From NCBI RefSeq assembly GCF_000428485.1, contig NZ_AUAA01000009.1:54771-118770 (forward strand): a DNA stretch of 64,000 nt. The letters are read 5' to 3'. The stretch comes from Epilithonimonas tenax DSM 16811. GTDB taxonomy: Bacteria > Bacteroidota > Bacteroidia > Flavobacteriales > Weeksellaceae. The translations under genes were made by a program, and so were the position numbers. The notes under the pieces are model-generated. The model ran no database searches, was not told where the DNA came from, and saw only the letters and a list, made by a program, of their open reading frames with translations. This document shows, in pieces, positions 1-8,617 of the stretch; positions within the stretch are counted from its first letter, which is position 1; every line of letters begins with the position of its first letter.

Positions 1-1058
1 CTTCTACAGGTTTCGGACTTTCTTCCAGAATCACTGCTGCTTTCGGATCAGACGCTGCAACGGTTGGCGTTTTCTTCGAGAAACCAGCTTCTGAAGGCAA
101 AATGGGAACTGCAGGCTGGTACAATTCTGCGGCTTTCGAAAAAGAAGCGCACGAGGCCGGACTTTACGCCAAAAGTATCAACGGTGACGCATTCTCAGAC
201 GATATCAAAAAACAAACAATCGAATTAATCAAAAAAGACCTTGGTCAAATTGATTTGGTCGTTTACAGTTTAGCTTCTCCAAGAAGAACGCATCCAAAAA
301 CGGGTGTTGCCCATTCATCAGTTCTTAAACCAATTGGACAGTCTTACACCAATAAAACGGTTGACTTCCACACCGGCGTCGTTTCTGAGGTGACGATTGC
401 TCCTGTTGAAAACGAAGAAGATATCCCCAACACGGTTGCCGTAATGGGTGGTGAAGATTGGAAATTCTGGATGGAAGACTTGAAGGCTGCTGGCGTTTTA
501 GCTGACGGTGTTCAAACGGTTGCCTATTCTTACATCGGTCCTGAACTGACGTTCCCAATCTACAGAAACGGAACCATCGGCCAGGCGAAAAACGACCTTG
601 AAGCGACTGTAACTGTTCTAAATGACTTATTAAAAGACCTGAAAGGACAATCTTATGTTTCTGTAAACAAAGCACTTGTGACTCAATCCAGTTCAGCAAT
701 TCCTGTCGTTCCGTTATACATTTCTTTGCTTTATAAAGTGATGAAAGCAAAAGGAACGCACGAAGGAACCATCGAACAAATCCAAAGGCTTTTTGCTGAC
801 AGATTATATACAGAAAATGGTGAAGTGCCGTTGGATTCTGCAGGAAGAATCAGAGTTGATGATTGGGAGATGGCAGATGACGTTCAGGCAGAAGTGGATC
901 AATTGTGGAAAGAAACAACAACGGAGAACCTCTCTGAGATCAGTGATATCGCGGGCTATAGGAAGGAATTTTTCAATCTTTTCGGTTTCGAAGTTGATGG
1001 GATCGATTATGAAAAAGATGCGAATGAGAACGTTCAAGTTCCTAGTATTGAGGCTTAA
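1..1058 (+). CDS. fabV: trans-2-enoyl-CoA/ACP reductase FabV, 5' end missing
   Basis: The open frame runs in from the window edge (codons from position 3) and begins with the STGFGLSSRIT cofactor-loop stretch typical of FabV, so roughly the first 45-50 residues lie outside the window. FabV reduces the 2,3 double bond of enoyl-ACP or enoyl-CoA with NAD(P)H in the last step of each fatty-acid elongation round, in the cytoplasm. The family's Tyr-X8-Lys active site is visible as YRNGTIGQAK around 560-590, along with the LTFPIY and SSAIPVVPLYISLL stretches. About 351 residues are present, against roughly 400 for the family. It converges on the acyltransferase gene, with a shared terminator between them. 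An internal ATG at 102 is not the real start, because conserved sequence continues upstream of it. Confidence 0.96.
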   Translation, partial: STGFGLSSRITAAFGSDAATVGVFFEKPASEGKMGTAGWYNSAAFEKEAHEAGLYAKSINGDAFSDDIKKQTIELIKKDLGQIDLVVYSLASPRRTHPKTGVAHSSVLKPIGQSYTNKTVDFHTGVVSEVTIAPVENEEDIPNTVAVMGGEDWKFWMEDLKAAGVLADGVQTVAYSYIGPELTFPIYRNGTIGQAKNDLEATVTVLNDLLKDLKGQSYVSVNKALVTQSSSAIPVVPLYISLLYKVMKAKGTHEGTIEQIQRLFADRLYTENGEVPLDSAGRIRVDDWEMADDVQAEVDQLWKETTTENLSEISDIAGYRKEFFNLFGFEVDGIDYEKDANENVQVPSIEA

Positions 1059-1110
1059 TTTAGACTAGAAGAAGATAGACTGATAGATTGATAGAGTCTT
1101 TAAAATAGAA

Positions 1111-1142
1111 CAAAAACGGCTACTTTTTCAGTAGCCGTTTTG
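1111..1142. terminator. bidirectional intrinsic terminator
   Basis: A perfect stem AACGGCTACT / AGTAGCCGTT with a short T-rich loop is flanked by A-run and T-run sequences on both sides, so it can stop transcription from fabV and from the opposite acyltransferase gene. Confidence 0.85.
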
Positions 1143-1934
1143 TTATTCTAGAGATTTTGATTCTTTTAGTTTGGTGTCGTAATCGTGCAGAATGTTGTGT
1201 TCCGGAGTCTGTTCTATGGCGTGCATGATTTTGTCCAGGATCTCTGTTGGAGATTCATTGTCATAGTCAATATCCAAGGCTTGTTTGAACTCCAAAGTCG
1301 GTTTTACACCTGTCACTTTTATTTTCAGTCCTTTTTTATCAAATGCTCTTCGGAAACCATTGATTTTGATTGGGATGACCGTTGGCCTTTGATTTTTAAT
1401 CAGTTTGGCGGTTCCTTTTCTGCCTTGTGCAAAAGCCGAAGTTGTGCCTTGGGGAAAGGTGATGACCCAGCCATTATCGAGGGCTTTCATAATATTTTCA
1501 ATTTCAGAAAGATCAACCATTCTATTGACGTTTTTTCCTTCCGCACGCCATGTTCTTTTGACTGTTATAGCACCGGCAATTTTGAAAATTCTCGACAGCA
1601 GACCTTTGTTCATTGTTTCTTCTGCTGCAACGTAGTAGAAATCTACTTTAGGATTCAGAAGATAAACGGGATTTTTGATGGTGTTGTGAAAACCGTTGTT
1701 CACGGAGCAAAATGTATGATACATGGCAGCAACATCTGCGAAATAAGTCTGGTGATTGGATACAAAAAGCACATTGCTGTCGGGCAAATCCGACAGATTT
1801 TCGGTTCCTGTAATGTTCAGCTTGTTGAAGCCGTTAAATCTTCTGTAGGACACGAGTCCGAGAATGAAAATAATAAACCTTTTCAGAACATAGATGTTTC
1901 CAAAAGAATCGGTAAAAATATTTTTTTTTGCCAT
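1143..1934 (-). CDS. PlsC-like 1-acylglycerol-3-phosphate acyltransferase family protein
   Basis: 263 residues with one hydrophobic segment near the N-terminus (about 18-30), consistent with a membrane-bound lysophospholipid or related acyltransferase. The NHQTYFAD block (61-67) corresponds to acyltransferase motif I and FPQGTTS (160-166) to motif III. Both deviate from the textbook forms: the His and Asp are separated by five residues rather than four, and the usual FPEG is FPQG. The fold assignment is safe, but the substrate is not; a lysophosphatidate, ornithine-lipid or other acyl acceptor is possible. It lies 46 bp downstream of the Nudix hydrolase on the same strand and may be cotranscribed with it. 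A -7-like TAATTTTG sits at 1976-1983 but has no clear -33 partner. Confidence 0.8.
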   Translation of the reverse strand: MAKKNIFTDSFGNIYVLKRFIIFILGLVSYRRFNGFNKLNITGTENLSDLPDSNVLFVSNHQTYFADVAAMYHTFCSVNNGFHNTIKNPVYLLNPKVDFYYVAAEETMNKGLLSRIFKIAGAITVKRTWRAEGKNVNRMVDLSEIENIMKALDNGWVITFPQGTTSAFAQGRKGTAKLIKNQRPTVIPIKINGFRRAFDKKGLKIKVTGVKPTLEFKQALDIDYDNESPTEILDKIMHAIEQTPEHNILHDYDTKLKESKSLE

Positions 1935-1980
1935 TGATAATTAATTATAATTTCCGAGTTTGGTCATTATTCCTGCAAAA

Positions 1981-2610
1981 TTAGACTTTTTTTAATAAGT
2001 TACTGAATTCGCTCAGTATCATAGACGTGGCGCCCCAGATGATGTAGCCATTAAAATCAATGACTGGAACTTCCGCGCCATTGGTTGATGGCAAAACCAT
2101 GTTTTTTGGCTGGTGGGGAAGATTTAATAAAGATGAAATCGGAAATTCTATCAATTCCACCGCTTCGGTTTCCTGAAGGATAAATTCCGGTTTTTTTTTG
2201 GTGTATGAAATGAAAGCGTGCACATAGAAATTACTTGGCGGGATATAGATGGGCGACATTTCGCGGATGATTCTCACATAATGTTCATCAATTCCCAGTT
2301 CCTCGGACGTTTCTCTTTTTGCAGTATGGGCAAAATCGAAATCTTCTTTCTCGTTTTTTCCTCCAGGCAAAGATATTTGACCGCTGTGACGGTCTCTTTC
2401 GTTTTGAGATCTCACGATCAATGGGAAATGCCACTCGTTGTCCTTGATGTATAAAAGGATATTCACGGCTGCAAATTTCGGATTCTTCGTCAGTATATCT
2501 TCATAACTGTAAATGGGGCGATAAGGCGGAGAATAGATTTTGTGCGCATTCTCGCCCCATAATTCCGCTTGTTTGATATCTCTTAATAAATCTTTTCCGA
2601 AGGTGTGCAT
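1981..2610 (-). CDS. NUDIX hydrolase, CoA pyrophosphatase type
   Basis: 209 residues. The block RSQNERDRHSGQISLPGG (67-84) is the UPF0035 signature that marks coenzyme A pyrophosphatases (NudL/YeaB), and it runs straight into an extended Nudix box with RETSEELGI (99-107), whose glutamates bind the catalytic metal. The predicted reaction splits CoA or its derivatives into 4'-phosphopantetheine species and 3',5'-ADP. There is no signal peptide, so it is cytosolic. The start is the only good ATG, and a -7 box ends five bases before it, suggesting a leaderless or nearly leaderless transcript. Confidence 0.9.
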   Translation of the reverse strand: MHTFGKDLLRDIKQAELWGENAHKIYSPPYRPIYSYEDILTKNPKFAAVNILLYIKDNEWHFPLIVRSQNERDRHSGQISLPGGKNEKEDFDFAHTAKRETSEELGIDEHYVRIIREMSPIYIPPSNFYVHAFISYTKKKPEFILQETEAVELIEFPISSLLNLPHQPKNMVLPSTNGAEVPVIDFNGYIIWGATSMILSEFSNLLKKV

Positions 2611-2614
2611 CTCT

Positions 2615-2622
2615 CAAAGATA
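2615..2622 (-). promoter_or_regulatory. Bacteroidota -7 element for the Nudix gene
   Basis: On the minus strand this reads TATCTTTG, an exact TAnnTTTG match. A TTTG lies 24 bp upstream (2647-2650), a little farther than the usual 19-21 bp. The element is so close to the ATG at 2610 that transcription would begin at or next to the start codon. Confidence 0.55.
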
Positions 2623-2909
2623 AGAAAATTGTAAGATTTATGATCTCAAAAACGCAAAAATTGTTACCAATAATTTTGTGAAAAAGTCGTAAAGTCTGTT
2701 TTAGAAATCATTAAAAATTAAAATTCCGTAGACACTTTTCTTTTCCCCAAGCCTCAAGGCTGGAAAAATGCTTTGAAAATTTCGTCAAAATTTCGCCTTT
2801 CAGGATCAGGGAAATAATTTTGATGAAATTTCAACATGCTCAGAAAAACTAATTTTTCGACTTTTAAAGTCCTGTAAATTGTAAACTTACATCTTGGTTT
2901 TTATTGTAT
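2623..2909. other. intergenic stretch without recognised genes
   Basis: AT-rich sequence between the Nudix hydrolase start and the 3' end of the TolC-like gene, both on the minus strand. I see no open frame with coding character, no RNA gene and no clear terminator hairpin apart from short repeats of AAATTTCGTCAAAATTTC type near 2776-2800. Confidence 0.5.
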
Positions 2910-4256
2910 TTAAAGCGAAATGCCACGTCCCGCGTAGAAATCCAGAACCTTCACACTAAATAAATAATTATACTTTGCCTGAGCTACAGACCCTTGTGCA
3001 TTCGCATAATTGTTTCTGGCCATTGTCACGTCATAAATGGTAGAACGTCCGGCATCATAACTTTTCGTAGCAAAATCGAGAGCCAGTTTGGTGCTTCTCT
3101 CAGCTTCAGAAGCAGAGACATAAATTTCATAGTTAGAATCCGCATTGAACTGCGCCTGCTGAATATCCTGCTTCAACTGGAATTTCTGTTGCTCCAGATT
3201 ATTTTTAGCAATCGATTCGTTGATTTTGGTCTGCTCAACTTGTCGTTTTGTATTGCCCTTGTTGAAGATAGGAATGTTGGCATTAAGACCTATTTGCTGG
3301 CCAAAATTATCTTTGTACTGCTGTGTAAAGCTGTGTTCTTTTATATAAGGTAACTGTCCGTAGTTTAAATTGTCTGTATATAATTGATTGTTGTAAAGTG
3401 TTCCAATTCCTGCGTTTGCTGATATGGTTGGCCAAAAGTTGGTTTTCACAACTTCGGTTTGTGCTTCAGCCGCTTTTATTCTGATTTCCGCCGCTTTTAT
3501 CACGGGCTGAGAACCGTAAGCGATAGTCAAAACATCCTCTACAGATTCGGTTTGCGGCGCCAACTCATCCGGGACAGGAATATCCACAACGTCAAAGGTT
3601 TTGTAATCCTGAAGCTGTAAGATCTGAGCCATCGCAAAAAGTGCTTTATCTATATTGATCTGAGCTGTTTTTACATTCTGCTTTTCTCTCGCAAGGGAAG
3701 CCGTTGCTTCTGCTAAAACAGTTTGTGCAGTTGTGCCGACTTCTGTTGTTATTTTTGCACGATCGTATAGTTTTTGTGCATTTTCCATGGCACTTTCAGA
3801 GATTTTTTTGATCTCTCTGTTTAGCATGACAGAAAGATATTGCTGAGCAATCTGAAGGGAAATGTTGTTTTTAATGGTTTCAATATCCTGCAAACTTGCA
3901 TCCACATCAAAGGCGGTTTTACGAATTGTTTTCTCCAGGCGGCCATGGTTGTACACCAAAATATTAGCCCCAAGATTGGCGTTACTGTTAAAATTATCGT
4001 TCCGTACGGTTGTATTGACAAATTGTGAATTTCCAAAACTTGCGGTGTTCGAAATTGTTCCAGAAACCGAAGGTAAGTATTCTCTTTTTGCTATGTCCAG
4101 ATTTTTTGCTTGCACATCTTTGTTGTAAGCCTGGGCCTGAACCTGCAGATTATTTTTGATCGCATAATCCACACACTCCTGAATCGTCCATTTCTTTTGA
4201 GAAAATCCCAAAACTCCAATAGACAAAAGCGAAATACAAAAAACTTTTTTAAGCAT
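2910..4256 (-). CDS. TolC-family outer membrane efflux protein
   Basis: 448 residues starting with a signal peptide (MLKKVFCISLLSIGVLGFSQ) followed by WTIQECVDYAIKNN, the usual beginning of a flavobacterial outer membrane efflux protein. Two internally repeated alanine-, glutamine- and asparagine-rich helical halves (ALYDRAKITTEVGT, SYDAGRSTIYDVTMARNNY) form the coiled-coil tunnel. It would provide the outer membrane channel for tripartite efflux or type I secretion. It points away from the MacAB-like operon starting at 5225 and probably works with it or with the decayed ABC transporter in between. The neighbourhood suggests this partnership, but the sequence does not prove it. Confidence 0.92.
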   Translation of the reverse strand: MLKKVFCISLLSIGVLGFSQKKWTIQECVDYAIKNNLQVQAQAYNKDVQAKNLDIAKREYLPSVSGTISNTASFGNSQFVNTTVRNDNFNSNANLGANILVYNHGRLEKTIRKTAFDVDASLQDIETIKNNISLQIAQQYLSVMLNREIKKISESAMENAQKLYDRAKITTEVGTTAQTVLAEATASLAREKQNVKTAQINIDKALFAMAQILQLQDYKTFDVVDIPVPDELAPQTESVEDVLTIAYGSQPVIKAAEIRIKAAEAQTEVVKTNFWPTISANAGIGTLYNNQLYTDNLNYGQLPYIKEHSFTQQYKDNFGQQIGLNANIPIFNKGNTKRQVEQTKINESIAKNNLEQQKFQLKQDIQQAQFNADSNYEIYVSASEAERSTKLALDFATKSYDAGRSTIYDVTMARNNYANAQGSVAQAKYNYLFSVKVLDFYAGRGISL

Positions 4257-4307
4257 AAAAGAAAAATTATATACAATAAGACAACGAAATATTTGATTTG
4301 TTACAAC

Positions 4308-5138
4308 TCAATTTAAAAAATAACTCTGTTTTTCCCACATCGATTTGTAAATGGAATCCTATGAGATTAGTTCTTTGTGCTTTCCTTGTTCAATGATTTT
4401 TCCTTCTTTCATTACCAAGATATCATCAGCGTTTGCAATTGTACTTAGTCTGTGGGCAATAATTACCATTGTTTTTCTTTGAGCTTTGAAATCATTGGGT
4501 GTTTTTTGAATGATTTGTTCGGCTTCCGAATCCAAGGAGGATGTTGCTTCATCCAAGATTAAAATTTCCGGATCTTTGTATAAAGCTCGGGCGATTGCAA
4601 TTCTTTGCTTTTGTCCGCCAGATAGTAACGCACCGTTTTCTCCTAAATAAGTTTGAAGTCCGTTTGGCAGTTTTTCTACAAAATCCAGAATTCCCAGATT
4701 TTTGGTAATATTTATGATTTTTTGTATGTCTGGAACGTCTTCTCCCAACGCAATATTTTCTATAACATTGCCGGAAAACAAATCGATTTGTTGCGGCACG
4801 GAAGAAATCAACTGTTTAAGTGAATAATTGGAAATATTGTTAATGTCGTGGTCGCCAATGACAATTTTCTCCATTTTCAAAAGATATAAATTTTGAATCA
4901 AAGCTGCCAATGTGGTTTTTCCGCTTCCACTTTCGCCGACAATTGCCGTAGTTTGACCCTTTTTTATAACGCAGTTAAAGTGATTAAATACATCAATCCT
5001 GCTGCCATAACTGAAACTCACATCTCTGAACTGAATATCCCCGATGTTTTCCGATGAAAGATCTATTTTGTCTGTTGTTTCTTCTCGTTCCAAATCCATT
5101 ATTTCAAACAAACCAATCTTGTTAAAGCTACTTTTCAT
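4308..5138 (-). pseudogene. remnant of a peptidase/bacteriocin-type ABC transporter (ATPase domain only)
   Basis: The readable part (4359-5138, 259 codons) is an intact-looking nucleotide-binding domain with Walker A GESGSGKT, signature LSGGQKQRIAIARAL, Walker B LILDEA and the H-loop histidine (IIAHRLST). The N-terminal piece SSFNKIGLFEIMDLEREE matches the linker that normally follows the transmembrane domain, so the C39-peptidase and membrane domains found in lactococcin-type exporters are absent. The frame upstream of the first ATG closes within seven codons. A TAG at 4359-4361 interrupts the C-terminus: beyond it the same frame continues DSIYKSMWEKQSYFLN to a second stop at 4308-4310, exactly the expected family tail. 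Both ends are therefore damaged and the gene is probably non-functional. Confidence 0.8.
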
Positions 5139-5224
5139 AAAGTGCTTAACTTTCTTTTATATAAAATTTCCAAACATTTGTAACAATTTCACAATCGGAT
5201 TTACTTATCTATAAAATCCAGTCC

Positions 5225-5926
5225 ATGTCTCATCCGATTCTCAAAATAGAAAACATCAACAAATCCTATGATACCGGCAAGAGCAAATTGCACGTTCTAA
5301 AAGGAATCAACCTAAATATCGAGCAAGGTGAGTTTGTTTCTATTATGGGAAGCTCGGGATCCGGGAAATCTACCTTGCTGAATATCATCGGGATTTTGGA
5401 TGAAGCGGATAATGGCATTTACGAATTGGATGGCGTTCCCATCAAACATTTGACAGAAGTAAAAGCAGCAGAATACAGAAGTAAATTTTTGGGATTCATA
5501 TTTCAGTCTTTTAATTTGATCAATTACAAAACGGCTTTGGATAATGTGGCACTACCATTATATTATCAAAATGTTTCCCGAAAAGAAAGAACAAAACGAG
5601 CAGAGGAATATCTGGAAAAAGTAGGATTACTGAATTGGAAAGATCACCTGCCAAGTGAATTGTCTGGAGGACAAAAACAAAGAATTGCCATAGCAAGAGC
5701 GCTCATCACAGATCCAAAATTAATCTTGGCAGATGAACCTACCGGAGCTTTAGATTCCAAAACGACACACGATATTATGAAACTGCTTCAGGATATTAAT
5801 AAAGAAGGAAAAACAATTGTGGTTGTGACGCACGAGCCCGATGTGGCAGCACAAACCAAAAGAAACGTGATCCTGAAAGACGGACTGATAGAAAGTGATG
5901 AATTTATCAACCAAATCGTTTTATAA
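5225..5926 (+). CDS. MacB/LolD-type ABC transporter ATP-binding protein
   Basis: 233 residues of a single ATPase domain: Walker A GSSGSGKST (42-50), Q-loop FIFQSFNL, signature LSGGQKQRIAIARAL, Walker B LILADEPTGALD and switch histidine VVVTHE. This is the MacB/LolD/FtsE class that energises mechanotransmission-type export rather than classical transport through the membrane. It is the first gene of a four-gene run with two FtsX-like permeases and an adaptor, and it starts about 90 bp from the decayed ABC gene in the opposite direction. Confidence 0.93.
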   Translation: MSHPILKIENINKSYDTGKSKLHVLKGINLNIEQGEFVSIMGSSGSGKSTLLNIIGILDEADNGIYELDGVPIKHLTEVKAAEYRSKFLGFIFQSFNLINYKTALDNVALPLYYQNVSRKERTKRAEEYLEKVGLLNWKDHLPSELSGGQKQRIAIARALITDPKLILADEPTGALDSKTTHDIMKLLQDINKEGKTIVVVTHEPDVAAQTKRNVILKDGLIESDEFINQIVL

Positions 5927-5940
5927 ATAAAAATATTAAA

Positions 5941-5966
5941 GGGCTTCGAGAGCCTCAGCCTGACAA
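5941..5966. repeat. copy of the TGAGCnnAGCCGAAG dispersed repeat
   Basis: GGCTTCGAGAGCCTCAGCCTGAC is the reverse complement of the GTCAGGCTGAG...CGAAGCC type of short palindromic repeat scattered in flavobacterial genomes. Related copies lie at 32279-32350. Confidence 0.5.
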
Positions 5967-6005
5967 AAAACTAACAACTATAAACCATCAACCAACAACC
6001 GAATT

Positions 6006-7235
6006 ATGTTTGACTTAGACCGCTGGCAAGAGATTTTTAGTTCTATCCGAAGTAATGTATTGCGGACGGTCCTTTCTGGGTTTACGGTGGCTTTGGGATT
6101 GTTTATCTTTATTGTATTGTTTGGGATTGGGAATGGTCTTAACAATTCCTTCGCCAAAGCTTTTACAAGAGATGCTACCAACCTGATCATGCTATTCGGC
6201 GGTAAAACCACGCTACCTTATGCGGGATTACAGTCTGATAGACAGATCACTTTTAACAATGATGATTTCGATGCCATCGTAAAAGAAAGCGAAGGTAAGC
6301 TAGAATATGCCTCACCGAGATACCAAACCAATCTTACTGTAAGATATGGGAAAGAAAGTGGCGGCTATCAGATCAACGGTGTTTTTGGAGATGAGAAATT
6401 TCTGGAAAACAGAACCATGATCGATGGGCGCTATATCAATGCAAGAGATAACGAACTGAAAAAAAACGTTGCTTCCATCGGGAGGATGGTCTGGCGTGAT
6501 CTGATCCGTGATGGCAATCCGATCGGGAAAGATTTGGAAATCAACGGGACGATGTTCAAAGTGGTTGGTGTCTTCTCGGATCCGGGAGGTGACTGGGATG
6601 AGCGGCATATTTCCATTCCGCTTTCCACCCTTCAACAGATGAAGAAAAGTTCTGATACCATCAGCACAGTGATGCTTTCCTACAATCCTGATATGACGCC
6701 GGACGAAGGTGTGAAATTTGGAGATAAACTGGAGAAAGATATCAAAGTAAGACACAAAATTTCGCCAGAAGATCAGCAGGGAATTAGAGTCAATAATAAC
6801 GCAAAAAACACACAGGACTCTTTCGTAATTCTGTTTGCCATTACTTCTGTTGTAAGTGTCATCGGGCTCGGGACATTGTTAGCAGGCATTATCGGGATCA
6901 GTAATATTATGGTTTATATCGTAAAAGAAAGAACCAAAGAAATTGGTGTGAGGAAAGCAATTGGCGCAAAACCCAGAGAAATTGTAGCACTTATTCTACA
7001 GGAAAGTATTGTGATTACAGTTATTTCAGGATTTGTAGGCGTTGGTCTTGGAGTCTTGGCTTTGAAATTAATTGGAAACAATCTGGAAGATTATTTTATA
7101 CTAAGTCCCTCCGTAGGCTGGGGTTCGATTGTGGCCGCTTTTTTCTGTTTAATTTTATCCGGAGCCATTGCGGGATTTGTACCAGCCTACAGAGCATCGA
7201 GGATAAAACCAATCGAAGCGTTAAGATCTGATTAG
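6006..7235 (+). CDS. MacB-like ABC transporter permease 1
   Basis: 409 residues with the MacB/FtsX layout: an N-terminal membrane helix (about 17-40), a large periplasmic MacB_PCD domain (about 45-265) and three C-terminal membrane helices (about 275-400) ending in PAYRASRIKPIEALRSD, a family hallmark. It pairs with the ATPase at 5225 and the second permease at 7316, with which it is clearly paralogous (same DRWQEI/DTWQEI start and RPIEALRS end). Proposed role: export or extrusion of a small molecule, peptide or lipid across the envelope together with an adaptor and a TolC-like channel. The substrate cannot be read from sequence. Confidence 0.92.
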   Translation: MFDLDRWQEIFSSIRSNVLRTVLSGFTVALGLFIFIVLFGIGNGLNNSFAKAFTRDATNLIMLFGGKTTLPYAGLQSDRQITFNNDDFDAIVKESEGKLEYASPRYQTNLTVRYGKESGGYQINGVFGDEKFLENRTMIDGRYINARDNELKKNVASIGRMVWRDLIRDGNPIGKDLEINGTMFKVVGVFSDPGGDWDERHISIPLSTLQQMKKSSDTISTVMLSYNPDMTPDEGVKFGDKLEKDIKVRHKISPEDQQGIRVNNNAKNTQDSFVILFAITSVVSVIGLGTLLAGIIGISNIMVYIVKERTKEIGVRKAIGAKPREIVALILQESIVITVISGFVGVGLGVLALKLIGNNLEDYFILSPSVGWGSIVAAFFCLILSGAIAGFVPAYRASRIKPIEALRSD

Positions 7236-7298
7236 GAGGGTTTTAGCTGTAGATAAAATGTTAACATTTATCAATTATTATTTATTAATCATAACCAA

Positions 7299-7332
7299 AT
7301 GAATATACTTTTCAAATGAATATACTTTTCAA
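7299..7332 (+). repeat. 17-bp tandem duplication covering a start codon
   Basis: ATGAATATACTTTTCAA occurs twice back to back (7299-7315 and 7316-7332). The first copy encodes a six-residue peptide, MNILFK, whose TGA (7317-7319) overlaps the ATG (7316-7318) of the permease. Because 17 is not a multiple of three, the first ATG cannot feed into the permease frame. Confidence 0.9.
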
Positions 7333-8584
7333 AAGAGATACCTGGCAAGAGATTTATTATTCCCTCCGGAATAATAAGCTAAGGACTTTCCTGACGATGA
7401 TAGGTGTTGGCTGGGGTATGTTTTTGTATGTGAGTTTGTTAGGAGCTGCCAATGGATTGGAAAATAAATTTAATAAATTATTCGCTGGTTTTGCAACCAA
7501 CTCTATATTTCTGTGGCCACAAAATACCAATATTCCTTATGAGGGATTTGCAAAAGGCAGAAAAATGGATCTTCGTCTGAAAGATATTGATCTTTTACAG
7601 AAAAAAATCCCACAAATCGATTATATATCGCCTCAAAGTGCAAGAGGAAATTTTGGAAATCCCGGCGAGCAAATATCAAGAAACGGACAGAAAAACACCT
7701 ACACGATTACGGGCGATTTTCCAGTTGGTAATAAGATTTCTAAGAAGAAACTGCTATTCGGCAGATATATCAATGATGCAGATATTCAATCCAAAAAAAA
7801 TGTAATCGTCATAGGAGAAGAGATTTATAAAAACCTTTTTGATGCCAAAAAAAATGAAAATCCGATTGGAAAATCAGTCAATCTGAAAGGTGTTTTTTTT
7901 AAAGTAATAGGTGTTTTTCGTGTAGGAAAAATGGGAGGTATGGAGAATGATCAGTCGGCGTATATTCCGTTTTCTACCTATTCCGGGATGTACAACGAGG
8001 GCGATAAGGTCGGTTTTTTTGCGATTGTAGGAAAGCCTGATGCCGAGGCTGAGCTTGTAGAAAACAAAGTGAAAGATGAACTTAAAAAGATCAATCACGT
8101 TTCGCCAGAAGATACCAATGCTTTTGGAAGCTTTAACCTCGCTAAAGAATTTAAAAAAGTGACGGGATTTCTCACAGGAATGCAGCTGCTGACCATTATT
8201 GTCGGGACATTAACGATCCTTGCCGGCGTGATTGCGATCTCTAATATATTATTAATTACGGTAAAGGAACGAACAAAAGAAATAGGAATCCGAAGAGCTT
8301 TGGGCGCAAAACCTGCCGAAGTGAGGAATCAGATCTTACTGGAAAGTGTTGTGATTACGCTGTCATCAGGATTATTAGGATTTGTATTTGGGATTTTTCT
8401 ACTCATTATCCTCAACATTCTCTCGATGAATAATGAATCATTCCCTATTGATAATCCGACGGTTGATTACGGAAACGTATTTTCTGCAATGGGAATTATG
8501 GTTTTTTTAGGTTTGATGATCGGAATGATACCGGCACAAAGAGCAGTGAAAATACGACCTATCGAAGCACTGAGGTCAGAATAA
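7316..8584 (+). CDS. MacB-like ABC transporter permease 2
   Basis: 422 residues with the same architecture as its neighbour: N-terminal helix, MacB_PCD periplasmic domain, three C-terminal helices and the end PAQRAVKIRPIEALRSE. Two permeases of this kind usually form a heterodimer with one ATPase dimer. The chosen start is the second copy of a duplicated ATG segment, because only this frame reads into the conserved DTWQEIYYSLRNNKLRTFLT N-terminus. The upstream mini-frame may couple or dampen its translation. Confidence 0.92.
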   Translation: MNILFKRDTWQEIYYSLRNNKLRTFLTMIGVGWGMFLYVSLLGAANGLENKFNKLFAGFATNSIFLWPQNTNIPYEGFAKGRKMDLRLKDIDLLQKKIPQIDYISPQSARGNFGNPGEQISRNGQKNTYTITGDFPVGNKISKKKLLFGRYINDADIQSKKNVIVIGEEIYKNLFDAKKNENPIGKSVNLKGVFFKVIGVFRVGKMGGMENDQSAYIPFSTYSGMYNEGDKVGFFAIVGKPDAEAELVENKVKDELKKINHVSPEDTNAFGSFNLAKEFKKVTGFLTGMQLLTIIVGTLTILAGVIAISNILLITVKERTKEIGIRRALGAKPAEVRNQILLESVVITLSSGLLGFVFGIFLLIILNILSMNNESFPIDNPTVDYGNVFSAMGIMVFLGLMIGMIPAQRAVKIRPIEALRSE

Positions 8585-8617
8585 ATTAATAAATAAAACA
8601 AACTATATTTCTATATA

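Noticed and set aside
1185..1937. 250-residue open frame opposite the acyltransferase
   Set aside because: It is antisense to a well-supported acyltransferase gene, shows no family motifs and has a cysteine/phenylalanine-rich composition typical of shadows.
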